64,000 nucleotides of DNA, from positions 558,001 through 622,000 of the forward strand of contig NZ_CP045121.1 of NCBI RefSeq assembly GCF_011492965.1. Reading direction: 5' to 3'. This document shows, one piece after another, positions 9,957 to 20,393 of this stretch. The notes below the pieces were generated by a model. It did no database searches, had not been told where the DNA came from, and saw nothing but the letters and a program-made list of their open reading frames with translations. Within the stretch, counting starts at the first letter, position 1, and each line of letters starts with the position of its first letter. The stretch comes from Rubrobacter marinus. Its GTDB lineage: Bacteria; Actinomycetota; Rubrobacteria; Rubrobacterales; Rubrobacteraceae. A program made the position numbers and the translations under genes.

Positions 9957-12116
9957 ATGTCCCCCAACGGCTCCATCTCGAACAGACCGGTCCTGCCCGG
10001 CTCACCGTACCCGCTCGGCGCGACCTGGGATGGGTCGGGGACGAACTTCGCCCTGTTCTCGCAGAACGCCATGGGGGTCGAGCTCTGCCTCTTCGGGGCC
10101 CCGGAGGGCTCCCTCGGCGACGCCTCGGGGCACGCGACGCCCGGGAGGAGCGCGTCTCCGTTGGGGAGAAGACCGAGGGGGTGTGGCACCTCTACCTGCC
10201 GGGCGTCGGGCCGGGCCAGGAGTACGGCTACCGCGTCTCGGGGCCTACGACCCCGAGGCCGGGCACCGCTTCAACCCCAACAAGCTGCTCCTAGACCCTT
10301 ACGCCAGGGAGATCTCCGGCACCGTCGACTGGGAGGGGCCCACTTCGGCTACAAGCTCGGGAGGACGACCTCGTCCCGGACGAGGAGGATAACGCCGCGA
10401 GCGTCCCCAAGGCGAGGGTCGTCGAAGGGTCGTTCTCCTGGGGGGACGACCGCGCGCCGCGCACGCCGATGGAGGGGTCCGTGATCTACGAGGCCCACGT
10501 CAAGGGCATCACGGCGCTCCATCCAGGGGTGCCCGAGCCCCTTCGCGGCACCTACGCGGGCCTCGCCTCGGACGCGATGATCGAGCACCTCACCTCCCTC
10601 GGCGTGACGGCGATAGAGCTGCTGCCGATACACGCCTTCGTCGACGACAAGCACCTCGTGGACGAAGGCATGAGGAACTACTGGGGCTACAACACTCTAG
10701 GCTTCTTCGCCCCCGAGGGGCGGTACGCGGCGACGGGGGATGCCGTCGGCGAGTTCAAGGCGATGGTGAAGCGCATGCACGAGGCGGGGATAGAGGTGAT
10801 CCTGGACGTCGTCTACAACCACACCGCGGAGGGGAACCACCTCGGCCCCACGCTCTCGTTCCGCGGGATAGACAACGCGAGCTACTACAAGCTCGTCGGG
10901 GGCGACCCCCGCCACTACATGGACTACACCGGGACCGGCAACTCCCTGGACCTGCACAACCCGCGCGTCATGCAGCTCGTGATGGACTCCCTGCGCTACT
11001 GGGTCGAGGAGATGCACGTCGACGGCTTCCGCTTCGACCTCGCGACCACGCTCCTGCGCGAGGAGCACCACTACGACCCCGCGGGCGGCTTCGCCCGGGC
11101 GGTCCGCCAGGACCCGGTCCTGCAGGGGGTCAAGCTCATCGCCGAGCCCTGGGACGTCGGGGAGGGGGCTATCAGGTCGGCGGCTTCCCCGCGCCGTTCT
11201 CGGAGTGGAACGGCAAGTACCGCGACGACGTGCGCGCCTACTGGAAGGGCGAGGGCGGGTTGGTGGGGGAGCTCGCCTCCAGGATCACGGGCTCTAGCGA
11301 CCTGTACGGGGAGGCCGGGGACGCCAGGCCCCGTGGGCGAGCGTCAACTTCGTCACCGCCCACGACGGCTTCACCCTCAAGGACCTCGTCTCGTACAACG
11401 AGAAGCACAACATGGCCAACGGCGAGGAGAACCGCGACGGCGAGTCGAACAACGACTCCTGGAACTGCGGGGTCGAGGGGCCGACGGAAGACCCCGAGGT
11501 GCTCTCCTTGAGAGACCGCCAGCGGCGCAACATCCTCGCCACGCTCCTCATCTCGCAGGGCGTGCCCATGATCCTGGCCGGCGACGAGGTCGGACGGACG
11601 CAGGGCGGCAACAACAACGCGTACTGCCAGGACAACGAGATCTCCTGGACGCGGTGGGACCTCTCCCCGGAGGACGAGGCCTTCCTCCTCTTCGCCCGCC
11701 GGATCATGGGCCTCCGCAAGGAGCACCCCGCCCTCCGCCTCGGGCACTTCTTCAAGGGGCGCGGGGAGGGTGGCGAGCCGGAGGTGACGTGGCTCGACCC
11801 GAAGGGCCTGGAGATGACCGCGGAGGAATGGAGCACCGGCTTCGCCCGCTGCCTGGGGCTCAGGATCTTCGGCGGCTCCCTCGTCGGGGTCGAAGACGAC
11901 GACCTCCTGATCCTGTTCAACGCCCACCACGAGACGATCCCGTTCGCCCTGCCCGAGGAGCACGAGGACCTCCGCTGGAACGTCGCCCTCGACACGAGCC
12001 ACGAGGAGGGCCTGGAGCCCGACGGCGTCTACAAGCCGGGCGACGAGTACCCCCTCGCCGCCCGCTCCCTTGCCCTCCTGCGCCACCCTCGCCGCAAGGA
12101 TGGGGAGCAGGGGTGA
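9957..12116 (+). CDS. glgX: Glycogen debranching enzyme GlgX/TreX, broken by six single-base deletions
   Basis: The sequence encodes a GH13_11 isoamylase-type debranching enzyme that cuts alpha-1,6 branches. AAAGGA precedes ATG 9957. Recognisable pieces occur in order across frames: [55 protein letters not shown] and [11 protein letters not shown]. Each frame change is -1, near 10135, 10244, 10340, 10360, 11167 and 11331; five are clearly in a run of three or more G or C. Adding six bases gives 721 residues, the family size, with no internal stop. The regularity favours sequencing error over pseudogenisation. The stop overlaps the treZ GTG (GTGA), so translation is coupled. Confidence 0.85.
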
Positions 12117-13916
12117 GGTTCCGCCACGAGACGCCCTTCGGGGCGAACCTCCTCGGCGACGGCCGGGCCCGCTTCGCCCTGTGGGCCCCGGACGCGGGAG
12201 CGTCGAGCTCGTCCTGAGGGGCGAGACCGTCCCCATGAAGGGGGCGAGGACGGCCTCTTCGAGGTCGAGGCCGGGGCCGAGCACGGCGACCTGTACCGCT
12301 ACCGCATCGACGGGACCAGGAGGTTCCCGACCCCGCGTCGAGGTACCAGCCCGAGGACGTGCACGGGCCGAGCATGGTCGTGGACCCGAACGGTTCGAGT
12401 GGGACGACGAGGGTTGGCGCGGGCGGCCCTGGGAGGAGACCGTCCTGTACGAGCTGCACGTCGGGACGTTCAGCCCCGAGGGCACCTTCACCGGGGCCGA
12501 GGCGCGGCTCGACTACCTCGCGGGCTCGGGGTGACGGCGGTCCAGATCATGCCGCTCTCCGACTTCCCCGGCGCCAGAAACTGGGGCTACGACGGGGTCC
12601 TGTCCTACGCCCCCGACTCCTCCTACGGCACGCCCGAGGAGCTCAAGAGCCTCGTCCAGGCGGCGCACAGAAGGGGCTTGCAGGTCTTTCTCGACGTCGT
12701 CTACAACCACTTCGGGCCGGAGGGAAACTACCTCTACGCCTACGCGAAACGCTTCTTTACGGAGCGCCACGAGACGCCGTGGGGGGCCGCGATCAACTAC
12801 GACGGAGAGGGCAGCCCCTTCGTCCGCGACTTCTTCGCCCACAACGCCCTGTACTGGCTGGAGGAGTACCGCTTCGACGGGTTGAGGTTCGACGCGGTAC
12901 ACGCGATCCAGGACGATTCGGAGCCTCACTTCCTCGAGGAGCTCTCCCGCCGCATTAGGAGCGGCCCCGGGGCGAGCCGCCACGTCCACCTCGTCTTGGA
13001 GAACGAGGGCAACACCGCCTCGTACCTCAGGCCCCGGGGCGCCGGCGCCCCGCTCTACGACGCTCAGTGGGACGACGACTACCACAACTCCCTGCACGTC
13101 GTTCTTACCGGAGAGGACGCGAGCTACTACGCGGACTACGCCGACGCCCCGGTAGGGCGCCTCGCGCGCTGCCTCGCCGAGGGGTTCGCGTACCAGGCGG
13201 AGACCTCCCCCAACAAGGGCGAGGTTCGGGGCGAGCCGAGCGGGGACCTCCCGCCGACCGCCTTCGTCTCGTTTCTGCAGAACCACGATCAGGTCGGCAA
13301 CAGGGCTTTTGGGGACAGGATCTCCGCCCTCGCCCCGCGCGAGGCCGTGAGGGCCGCGGCGGCGATCTACCTCGTCTCCCCTCACGTCCCGATGCTGTTC
13401 ATGGGCGAGGAGTGGGCCGCCTCCACCCCGTTCCTGTTCTTCTGCGACTTCGAGGGCGACCTCGCCCCCCTCGTCACGGAGGGCAGGCGCGCGGAGTTCG
13501 CCAAGTTCCCCGAGTTCTCCGACCCCGAGACGCGCGACCGCATCCCCGACCCCGGCGCCGAAGGTACCTTCCGCGCCTCCTCCCTGAAGTGGGACGAGCG
13601 CGAGGGCGCCGGGCACGCCGAGACCCTTCAGTCGTACCGGGAGCTCCTCGCGCTCCGCGCCCGCGAGATCGTCCCGCGCCTCCCGGGGACGCGGGGCGGG
13701 GGCACCTTCCGACTCGTCGGCGAGCGCGGCCTGGAGGCGAGCTGGACCCTCGGCGACGGCTCGGCCCTCACGCTTCTCGCGAACCTCGGCCCCGAGCGCG
13801 GCACGGGCTTCGAGAAGCCCGCCGGAGGGCTCCTGTACGCCACGGACGACGCGTTGCAGGGGGACGCCCTGCCGCCGTGGTCCGTCGCGTGGTACCTGGC
13901 GGAGGGGGCGCGATGA
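12113..13916 (+). CDS. treZ: Maltooligosyltrehalose trehalohydrolase TreZ, broken by five single-base deletions
   Basis: TreZ releases trehalose from the end of maltooligosyl-trehalose made by TreY. GTG 12113 overlaps the glgX stop. The N-terminal CBM48-like domain ([19 protein letters not shown]) is followed by [27 protein letters not shown], the nucleophile strand [17 protein letters not shown] and L-Q-N-H-D-Q-V-G-N. Frame changes (-1) fall near 12198, 12244, 12329, 12393 and 12524, all in G or C runs in the first 420 bp. The remainder is one open frame. With five bases restored the product has 602 residues, the usual TreZ size. The stop overlaps treY ATG (ATGA). Confidence 0.88.
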
Positions 13917-16789
13917 GGGTCCCGCGCGCGACTTACCGGGTACAGGTCAGCGGCGGTTTCCGCTTCGAGGACGTGAAGGGGCTCGCGCCTTACCTCGCGA
14001 GGCTCGGGGTGAGCGACCTGTACTCCTCGCCGTACACGAAGGCGCGCCCCGGCAGCACCCACGGCTACGACGTCGTGGACCACAACGAGCTGAACCCGGA
14101 GATCGGGACGCCCGGGGAGTACGAGGAGATGGTGCGCGCCCTGCACGAAGGGGGGATGGGTCAGGTCCTGGACATCGTCCCGAACCACGTCGGGGTGGGG
14201 AGCGAGAACGAGCGCTGGACGGACGTGCTGGAGCACGGCCCCGCCTCGGAGAACGCCTCCTTCTTCGACATAGACTGGTACCCGATCAACCGCCCCGAGC
14301 TCCGCGGCAAGGTCTTGCTCCCCGTCCTCGGCGACCACTACCGCGCCACTTTGGAGAACGGCGAGCTCGTGCTCCGCTTCGACCGCGACGAGGGCTCCTT
14401 CTCCGTCTTCTTCTACGATCACCGCTTCCCCGTCGACCCGAAGACGTACCCCGAGATCCTGGAGAGCCTGCCGCTCCCCGAGGGCGAGGCGGAGACGATG
14501 GAGCTGGAGAGCCTCGCGACCGCCTTCGGCAACCTGCCCGGCCGGGACGAGACGGGCGAGGAGCGCGTCGGGGAGAGGATGCGCGATTCGGCGGTCAACG
14601 AGGCCCGGCTCGCCCGCCTGTGCGGGTCCTCGTCGGAGGTCCTGGGCGCCGTGGAGCGGCGCGTCGAGGGGCTCAACGGGAACGTCGGAGAGCCGGAGAG
14701 CTTCGAGGGGCTGCACCGGCTCCTGGAGGAGCAGGCGTACCGGCTCGCGTACTGGCGGGTGGCGAGCGACGAGATCAACTACCGCAGGTTCTTCGCCATA
14801 AACGACCTCGCCGGCATCCGGCAGGAGGACCAGCCCGTCTTCGAGGCCACGCACGAGCTCGTCCTCGGCCTGCTGAGGGACGGCAAGATAAACGGCCTCC
14901 GCATAGACCACCCCGACGGCCTCTACGACCCGGCGGGCTACTTCGAGGACCTGCAAGACGCGGCCTCCGAGGCCCTGAGGAAGGGCGAGGGGGAGCCGCC
15001 GGCGTACGTGGTGGTCGAGAAGATCCTGGCCGCCCACGAGCGCCTCCCCGAGGACTGGCCGGTCTCCGGCACGGTCGGCTACGAGTTCATGAACCTCCTG
15101 AACGGCCTGTTCGTCGACGCGTCGGGCGAGGAGGGCATCGACCGGGCCTACCGGCGCTTCACCGGTCGTGCCACCACCTTCGAGGACCTGCTCTACGCCT
15201 CCAAGAAGATCGCCATGCGCGACGAGCTGGCGAGCGAGCTGAACGTCCTCTCCCGACGGCTCCTGCGCATCGCCGAGGGCTTCGCCGGGCGCCGCCAGTA
15301 CGACTTCACCCTCCACGTCGTCCGCGACACCATCACCGAGGTCGTCGCCCGGTTCCCGATCTACCGCACCTACGTCAGGCCCGGGCACGTCTCCGAGGCC
15401 GACCGGAGGTACATAGACTGGGCCGTGGGCAGCGCGAAGAAGAGGACCACCGCCCCGGACACGAGCTCCTACGACTTCCTGCACGAGGTCCTGCTGCTCG
15501 AGGAGGAGGGACCCGCGGAGTACCGGCGGGCCGTGGAGGCGTTCGTCGGGAAGTTCCAGCAGTACACGGGGCCGGTGATGGCGAAGGGGATGGAGGACAC
15601 CTCGCTGTACATCCACAACCGCCTCCCCTCCCTCAACGAGGTAGGCGGCGAGCCCGAGCGCTTCGGGGTCTCGGTCGCGGCCTTCCACATAGAGAACGCC
15701 GAGCGGGCGCGGCGCTGGCCGGGCGCGATGCTCTCGACCTCCACCCACGACACCAAGCGCGGCGAGGACGTGCGGGCCAGGATCAACGTCCTCTCCGAGA
15801 TGCCTTCTCTCTGGCGCGAGAACCTCCTGCGGTGGGGCAGGGCGAACCGCACGCGCCGTCGCGTGGTCGAGGACCACCCCGCCCCGAGCCGCAACGACGA
15901 GTACCTCCTCTACGCGACCCTCCTCGGCGCCTGGCCCCTCGAAGGGTTGGACGGGCTCGATGAGGAGGGCCTCGAAGACTTCCGCGGGCGCATCCGGGCC
16001 TACATGGAGAAGGCGATAAAGGAGGCCGGAACCCACACCTCGTGGACGAACGCGAACGAGGAGTACGAGGGGGCGATCTCCCACTTCGTCGACGCTCTCC
16101 TCACCCCCTCCGAGAACGACCTCTTCCTTCAGGAGTTCCTGCCGTTCGCCCGCGGGGTAGCCCGTCTCGGCGCCCTCAACAGCCTCTCCCAGACCCTCCT
16201 CAAGCTCACCGTCCCCGGCGTCCCGGACGTCTACCAGGGGAACGAGCTCTGGGACTTCAGCCTCGTCGACCCGGACAACCGCCGCCCCGTCGACTACGGC
16301 ATGAGGAAGAAGCTGCTCGACGGTCTGGAGGGGATGGACCCCGCCGGCCTCGCGGACGGCGTGACCTCCATGCTCGAAGAAGGCGAGTGGCAGGACGGCC
16401 GGCCGAAGCTCTACCTCACCTGGCGCGCCCTCGGGCTCAGGCGGGAGAGGCCGGCCCTCTTCTCGGAGGGGGAGTACGTCCCGCTCGGGGTCTCGGGGGA
16501 GGGGGCCGACCACCTCGTCGCCTTCGCCCGCGTCCTGGGGGACGAGGCGGCCGTCGTCGTCGCCCCCCGGCTCGTCGCGTCCCTCGCGGACGACTCCGGC
16601 GCCCTGCGCCTCCGGCCGGAGTCCCTCGCCAGCATTAGCGTCGAGCTCCCGGCGGGCCTCGCCGGGACGGGCCTGACGGACGTCCTGACCGGGGAGCTCG
16701 TGGCCGTGGAGGAACGGGAGGGCGCTTCGACCGTCCGCGCCGACGAGCTTCTCCGCGGCTTCCCGGTGGCCCTGCTAGCCTCCCGGTAG
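13913..16789 (+). CDS. treY: Malto-oligosyltrehalose synthase TreY
   Basis: An intact protein of 958 residues. TreY converts the reducing-end alpha-1,4 bond of a maltodextrin to the alpha,alpha-1,1 bond of trehalose. It begins P-R-A-T-Y-R-V-Q and has S-D-L-Y-S-S-P-Y near 35, H-G-Y-D-V-V-D-H-N-E-L-N-P near 55, I-V-P-N-H-V near 88 and the nucleophile region G-L-R-I-D-H-P-D-G-L-Y-D-P (Asp332). The C-terminal part carries S-T-H-D-T-K-R-G-E-D and the P-G-V-P-D-V-Y-Q-G-N-E-L motif typical of TreY. It pairs with TreZ just upstream through a 4-base start/stop overlap. It ends the trehalose block, and a hairpin follows at 16805-16833. Confidence 0.95.
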   Translation: MRVPRATYRVQVSGGFRFEDVKGLAPYLARLGVSDLYSSPYTKARPGSTHGYDVVDHNELNPEIGTPGEYEEMVRALHEGGMGQVLDIVPNHVGVGSENERWTDVLEHGPASENASFFDIDWYPINRPELRGKVLLPVLGDHYRATLENGELVLRFDRDEGSFSVFFYDHRFPVDPKTYPEILESLPLPEGEAETMELESLATAFGNLPGRDETGEERVGERMRDSAVNEARLARLCGSSSEVLGAVERRVEGLNGNVGEPESFEGLHRLLEEQAYRLAYWRVASDEINYRRFFAINDLAGIRQEDQPVFEATHELVLGLLRDGKINGLRIDHPDGLYDPAGYFEDLQDAASEALRKGEGEPPAYVVVEKILAAHERLPEDWPVSGTVGYEFMNLLNGLFVDASGEEGIDRAYRRFTGRATTFEDLLYASKKIAMRDELASELNVLSRRLLRIAEGFAGRRQYDFTLHVVRDTITEVVARFPIYRTYVRPGHVSEADRRYIDWAVGSAKKRTTAPDTSSYDFLHEVLLLEEEGPAEYRRAVEAFVGKFQQYTGPVMAKGMEDTSLYIHNRLPSLNEVGGEPERFGVSVAAFHIENAERARRWPGAMLSTSTHDTKRGEDVRARINVLSEMPSLWRENLLRWGRANRTRRRVVEDHPAPSRNDEYLLYATLLGAWPLEGLDGLDEEGLEDFRGRIRAYMEKAIKEAGTHTSWTNANEEYEGAISHFVDALLTPSENDLFLQEFLPFARGVARLGALNSLSQTLLKLTVPGVPDVYQGNELWDFSLVDPDNRRPVDYGMRKKLLDGLEGMDPAGLADGVTSMLEEGEWQDGRPKLYLTWRALGLRRERPALFSEGEYVPLGVSGEGADHLVAFARVLGDEAAVVVAPRLVASLADDSGALRLRPESLASISVELPAGLAGTGLTDVLTGELVAVEEREGASTVRADELLRGFPVALLASR

Positions 16790-16804
16790 AGACCTCACCG
16801 GCCA

Positions 16805-16833
16805 GGGCGCGACGCGCTCGTGGGGTCGCGCCC
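16805..16833. terminator. Hairpin terminator after treY
   Basis: GGGCGCGAC (16805-16813) pairs perfectly with GTCGCGCCC (16825-16833) around an 11-base loop. It lies in the 140-bp gap between convergent treY and the DUF1579-like gene. No T-tract is present. Confidence 0.5.
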
Positions 16834-16929
16834 GGCGGAGCGCGTTCGGGGGGCGCCGCGTGGTCCCGACAGGGGCTCGTGTCCCATGCGGGGGCACGGG
16901 GCGCCCGGTATCTCCAAAGATCGCGCCGG

Positions 16930-17391
16930 CTACCCGACCCTCGTCGAGGTCGTCTCGTAGCCGCCCCCGCCGGGGTAGTGCCAGGCGCCGGTCAGGGTGT
17001 CGCCGTCGGCGCCGAACGTGCCCCTGTAGTACGCCGGGGAGCCTTTGCCTCCGGCCCAGATCGTGAGGGCGTCCCCCTCCATCTCGTAGACGTAGTCGAG
17101 GGTGTCGCCCGTGCTGGCGTAGAAGCGCGACCTTATCTCCTCGCTCGGCTCGGCACCGAACGGCTTCTCGTGCCCGATGATCTCGACGCCCTTGATCTCC
17201 TGCCCTTCGTGCTCGAGGTGGACGCGCTGAGTGAGAAAGAAGCCGCCCTCCATCCACTCGAACGTCACCCTCCCCCGTGCCTCCCCGGAGACCTCCCACG
17301 TGCCGACCAGCCTGTCCAGGCCCTTGAGGTCGGGATGGGGCTCGGGCGTCCGCCCGTGAGCTCGGGCGCCGGTACCGCCATCGTCCGCCAT
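16930..17391 (-). CDS. DUF1579-like protein
   Basis: The protein has 153 residues and the beta-rich pattern of small lipocalin-like DUF1579 proteins. It opens with L-D-R-L-V-G-T-W-E-V-S-G, then F-E-W-M-E-G-G-F-F-L, Y-V-Y-E-M-E-G-D and G-A-W-H-Y-P-G-G-G-G-Y near the end. The repeated T-W / A-W strands suggest a small-molecule-binding barrel; the ligand is unknown. No signal peptide is visible. AAGGAGGGAACGTA lies just before the ATG. It is 67 bp downstream of the DHFR-fold gene on the same strand, so they may be co-transcribed. Such proteins often sit beside RibD-C and VOC proteins, as here. The family call rests on pattern only. Confidence 0.6.
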   Translation of the reverse strand: MADDGGTGARAHGRTPEPHPDLKGLDRLVGTWEVSGEARGRVTFEWMEGGFFLTQRVHLEHEGQEIKGVEIIGHEKPFGAEPSEEIRSRFYASTGDTLDYVYEMEGDALTIWAGGKGSPAYYRGTFGADGDTLTGAWHYPGGGGYETTSTRVG

Positions 17392-17458
17392 TACGTTCCC
17401 TCCTTCGGATGCTTGCCCGCGACGGTCTTCTCGAACAGCCGATCGGGCTCTCGACCGG

Positions 17459-18073
17459 CTACCTCACGACGCGGTACGTGAGGTGGGTCACCCCGGGGGC
17501 TTCTATCGCCCTCGTGCGTTCCAGCTCTATGGGCGTGGTCCCCAGGTTCTCGAACAACCGCACGCCCCCTCCGAGCAGCACGGGTACCAGGTCGACGTGT
17601 ATCTCGTCGAGGAGCCCGGCCCTCAGGCACTGCTGCGCGATGCTCGCCGCACCCACCGCGACGTCCCCATCCCCCGCGACCGCTCTCGCCTTCTCGACGG
17701 CGCTCTCGACGCCGTCCGTGACGAACGTGAACGGAGAACCCTCGTAGACCCATTCCTCGGGGACGGTGTGGGTGACGACGAAGGTCGGCACGTCCAGGGG
17801 TGGGTTGCCGCCCCACCCGTTGGCGAGGTCGAAAGTCCTTCGCCCCGTCACGAACGCCCCCATCCTGCCGTGGGCCTCCCGGAGGAGCTCGGCGGTCTGC
17901 GGCGAGACCACGAACACCATCTCGGTCCCCGGCAACGCATACTCGGTGTCGCCGCCCGAGTACCACGCGAAGAGCCGCTCGCCGCCCTCACCAAGCGGCG
18001 ACCCGGGACCATCGTTCGGTCCGGCGATAAAGCCGTCCAGCGACATCGTGAGCCCCACAGCGACCTTCCCCAT
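17459..18073 (-). CDS. Dihydrofolate reductase / RibD C-terminal family protein
   Basis: The 204-residue protein starts G-K-V-A-V-G-L-T-M-S-L-D-G-F-I-A-G-P-N, the signature of the RibD-C/DHFR-like reductase family. The NADPH-binding segments M-G-A-F-V-T-G-R-R-T-F-D and V-A-V-G-A-A-S-I-A-Q-Q and the C-terminal E-I-H-V-D-L-V-P-V-L-L-G-G-G-V-R-L-F are all present. These stand-alone proteins are probably NADPH-dependent reductases of unknown substrate rather than true folate enzymes. ATG 18073 has GGGAGGAGAAAGAAC in front. It lies 21 bp after the VOC gene on the same strand, so VOC, this gene and the DUF1579-like gene form a likely operon. Confidence 0.85.
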   Translation of the reverse strand: MGKVAVGLTMSLDGFIAGPNDGPGSPLGEGGERLFAWYSGGDTEYALPGTEMVFVVSPQTAELLREAHGRMGAFVTGRRTFDLANGWGGNPPLDVPTFVVTHTVPEEWVYEGSPFTFVTDGVESAVEKARAVAGDGDVAVGAASIAQQCLRAGLLDEIHVDLVPVLLGGGVRLFENLGTTPIELERTRAIEAPGVTHLTYRVVR

Positions 18074-18094
18074 GTTCTTTCTCCTCCCTGCGTT

Positions 18095-18499
18095 CTAGTC
18101 GCGAGCAGGTCCCTGCTGCAAGGTCCAGCCGTTGCCGTCGGGGTCGCTGAAGAAAGCGAACGAGTTCCACTCCCCGCCGCCCCCGGGTCGCCAGTCCCGC
18201 CCGTCGAAGTGCTGGACGGCGCTGATCTCGACCCCCCGCCCGAGCAGCTCCGCCCGGGCCGCCTCGACGTCGGCGACGACCAGTTGCAGGCCCTGGACGG
18301 AGCCCGGCGGCGTCTGCACGATCCCCGTTCCCACGGCTATCGAGCAGGCCGAGCCGGGGAGTGTTAGCTGCACGACGCGGAACTCATCGCTCGCCCGGTG
18401 GTCGACGTCCAACTCGAACCCGACGCCCTCTGTGTAGAAGGCCTTCGCGCGGTCCACGTCGGAGACGGGGATCGGGACGAGCTCCAGCTTCCATTCCAC
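18095..18499 (-). CDS. VOC (glyoxalase/bleomycin-resistance) family protein
   Basis: 134 residues form two beta-alpha-beta-beta-beta units typical of the vicinal-oxygen-chelate fold: L-V-P-I-P-V-S-D-V-D-R-A-K-A-F-Y near the N-terminus and F-S-D-P-D-G-N-G-W-T-L-Q-Q near the C-terminus. Members bind metals or small molecules and include glyoxalases and antibiotic-resistance proteins; the substrate cannot be read here. GTG 18499 is preferred because AGGTG and GGAGG lie just upstream. An in-frame ATG at 18532 has no ribosome site. It heads the VOC / DHFR-fold / DUF1579-like group. The 215 bp upstream, to purK, contain no gene. Confidence 0.85.
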   Translation of the reverse strand: MEWKLELVPIPVSDVDRAKAFYTEGVGFELDVDHRASDEFRVVQLTLPGSACSIAVGTGIVQTPPGSVQGLQLVVADVEAARAELLGRGVEISAVQHFDGRDWRPGGGGEWNSFAFFSDPDGNGWTLQQGPARD

Positions 18500-18714
18500 G
18501 GTGCACCTGCCCTCCGTTCTGTGGTCCGGCATCGTCTGCCCGGAGCATACGGCCATAGTCCCGTAAAGCAACGACGGAGTCTGGAAGAACAAGCCGGGGT
18601 AGAACACGCCTTCCGGAGAGAACCAGCCCGGAGAACCGCCGTTGCGTCGATCTTGCAGGAGACGAGGCCGCGAGAGGAGGGAGCCTCGCGTAACCCCCTT
18701 GCGGGGACGGTCTC

Positions 18715-19857
18715 TTACTCGTGCTGGCTCGAGCGCCGCGCGCCCTCGGCGAGCCGGACGGCCTCCTCCGCGGTCGGGGCCGTGGCCGTGAGGTGGCCCA
18801 TCTTGCGCCCGGGCCGCGCCTCGGCCTTGCCGTAGAGGTGGAGGCTCACGCCGGGGTGGGCGAGGACCGCCGCCCAGTCCGGCTCCCCTCCCACCCAGAG
18901 GTCCCCGAGCAGGTTCGCCATCGCCGCGGGCCGGAGGGGCTGCGTGTCCCCCAGAGGGAGGCCGCACACGGCGCGCAACTGCTGCTCGAACTGCGAGGTG
19001 GCGGCGGCGTCGATCGTCCAGTGCCCGGAGTTGTGGGGCCGCGGCGCCACCTCGTTGACGAGCAGCCTCCCGTCCGCCCTCACAAAGAACTCCACGCACG
19101 CCGTCCCCACCAGGCCGAGCTCCTCGAAGACGCCGCGCGAGATCTCCACGGCCTCCCGCACCGTCTCTGGCGGCAGGCCCTGCGCCGGCACGACCGTGAG
19201 ATCGAGGATGTGGTTGCGGTGCGTGTTCTGGACCACCCCGTAATGGGCGAACTCGCCGCCGACGCCGCGTGCGGCGACGACGGAGACCTCGCGCTCGAAG
19301 TCCACCCACTCCTCCAGCACCGCCTCGCCCCCGCCGAGGGCCTCCCACGCCCGCCCGGCCTCCTCCGGAGCGCCGATCCTCGTCTGGCCCTTGCCGTCGT
19401 AGCCGAAACCGGCGGTCTTGAGCACGGCGGGCGCCCCGATCTCCCGCAGCGCACCGTCGAGCTCCCCGCGAGATCGGACGGCGCGGAAGGTAGCGGTCGG
19501 AAAACCCGCCCCCCGCAGAAAAGTCTTCTCCCGCAGCCGGTGCTGGGTGGTCCCCAGCGCCGTCCTGCCCGGCCTCACGGGCACGAAGCCCTCCAGGGTC
19601 TCCACCACGGACGACGGGATGTTCTCGAACTCCAGCGTGACGACGTCGACGCCGCGCGCGAACCGTTCCACGGCGTCCAGGTCGTCGTAGGCGGCGGTCC
19701 ACTCGCGGTCCGAGACCTGCCCCGTCGGGGAGCCCGAGTCCGGGGAGAAGGTCTGCATCCGGTAGCCCATGCGCCGGGCCGCGAGGGCGAGCATGCGCCC
19801 GAGCTGGCCGCTGCCGAGCACGCCGACCGTGGCGCCGGGGAGGATGGGGCCCTTCAT
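18715..19857 (-). CDS. purK: N5-carboxyaminoimidazole ribonucleotide synthase PurK
   Basis: PurK (380 residues) uses ATP and bicarbonate to carboxylate aminoimidazole ribonucleotide in purine synthesis. The N-terminal nucleotide-binding motif [11 protein letters not shown] is followed by the ATP-grasp segments [26 protein letters not shown] and [13 protein letters not shown], which are diagnostic of PurK. The length is normal. ATG 19857 overlaps the purE stop TGA by two bases, so the pair is translationally coupled with purE upstream, the classical arrangement. Confidence 0.95.
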   Translation of the reverse strand: MKGPILPGATVGVLGSGQLGRMLALAARRMGYRMQTFSPDSGSPTGQVSDREWTAAYDDLDAVERFARGVDVVTLEFENIPSSVVETLEGFVPVRPGRTALGTTQHRLREKTFLRGAGFPTATFRAVRSRGELDGALREIGAPAVLKTAGFGYDGKGQTRIGAPEEAGRAWEALGGGEAVLEEWVDFEREVSVVAARGVGGEFAHYGVVQNTHRNHILDLTVVPAQGLPPETVREAVEISRGVFEELGLVGTACVEFFVRADGRLLVNEVAPRPHNSGHWTIDAAATSQFEQQLRAVCGLPLGDTQPLRPAAMANLLGDLWVGGEPDWAAVLAHPGVSLHLYGKAEARPGRKMGHLTATAPTAEEAVRLAEGARRSSQHE

Positions 19858-20393
19858 CCCAGTGTCGCCTCGCGCACCCGCCGTGCCTGCTCTTCCCGGA
19901 ACCGGCGCAGCCCCTCGCGCAGGTCCGGACGGGTCGTGGCGAGGATGGCGACCGCGAGGAGCGCCGCGTTCGTGGCCCCGGCCTTGCCGATGGCGAGCGT
20001 GCCGACCGGGACGCCTCCGGGCATCTGCGCGATCGAGAGGAGCGAGTCCATGCCCTTCAGCGCGCGGCTCTCCACCGGCACCCCCAAGACCGGCACGAGC
20101 GTCTGCGCGGCGACCATCCCCGGCAGGTGCGCAGCACCCCCCGCGCCCGCGATGATCACGACGAGGCCGCGCCCCTCCGCCTCGGCCGCGTAGCGGGCCA
20201 TCTCCTCCGGCGTCCGGTGCGCCGAGACCACGCGTTTCTCGTGCGGCACGCCGAACCGCTCCAGCACCTCCACCGCGTGCCCCATCGTCTCCCAGTCCGA
20301 CGTGCTCCCCATGATCACGCCGACGAGCGGCCCTCCCCCCTCGCCGGAGGCGGCGCGAGCCCTCGTGCCCTCCGCCCTCGCGGGGGGGCGCAT
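19854..20393 (-). CDS. purE: N5-carboxyaminoimidazole ribonucleotide mutase PurE
   Basis: PurE moves the carboxyl group made by PurK to carbon 4 of the imidazole ring. The 179-residue protein has the family motifs [11 protein letters not shown], the active-site [23 protein letters not shown] and the [14 protein letters not shown] region. ATG 20393 is chosen because GGAGGAGACGTTT stands directly before it. An upstream extension to 20483 is open but has no ribosome site and an Arg-rich, unconserved sequence. An Ala/Arg-rich leader of about 20 residues precedes the conserved core. PurK follows with overlap. Confidence 0.93.
   Translation of the reverse strand: MRPPARAEGTRARAASGEGGGPLVGVIMGSTSDWETMGHAVEVLERFGVPHEKRVVSAHRTPEEMARYAAEAEGRGLVVIIAGAGGAAHLPGMVAAQTLVPVLGVPVESRALKGMDSLLSIAQMPGGVPVGTLAIGKAGATNAALLAVAILATTRPDLREGLRRFREEQARRVREATLG

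Noticed and set aside
10130..13916. glgX and treZ as true pseudogenes
   Set aside because: Only single-base losses, nearly all in G/C runs, occur, there are no in-frame stops in corrected frames, and neighbours are intact. Sequencing error is simpler. Independent reads are needed to settle it.
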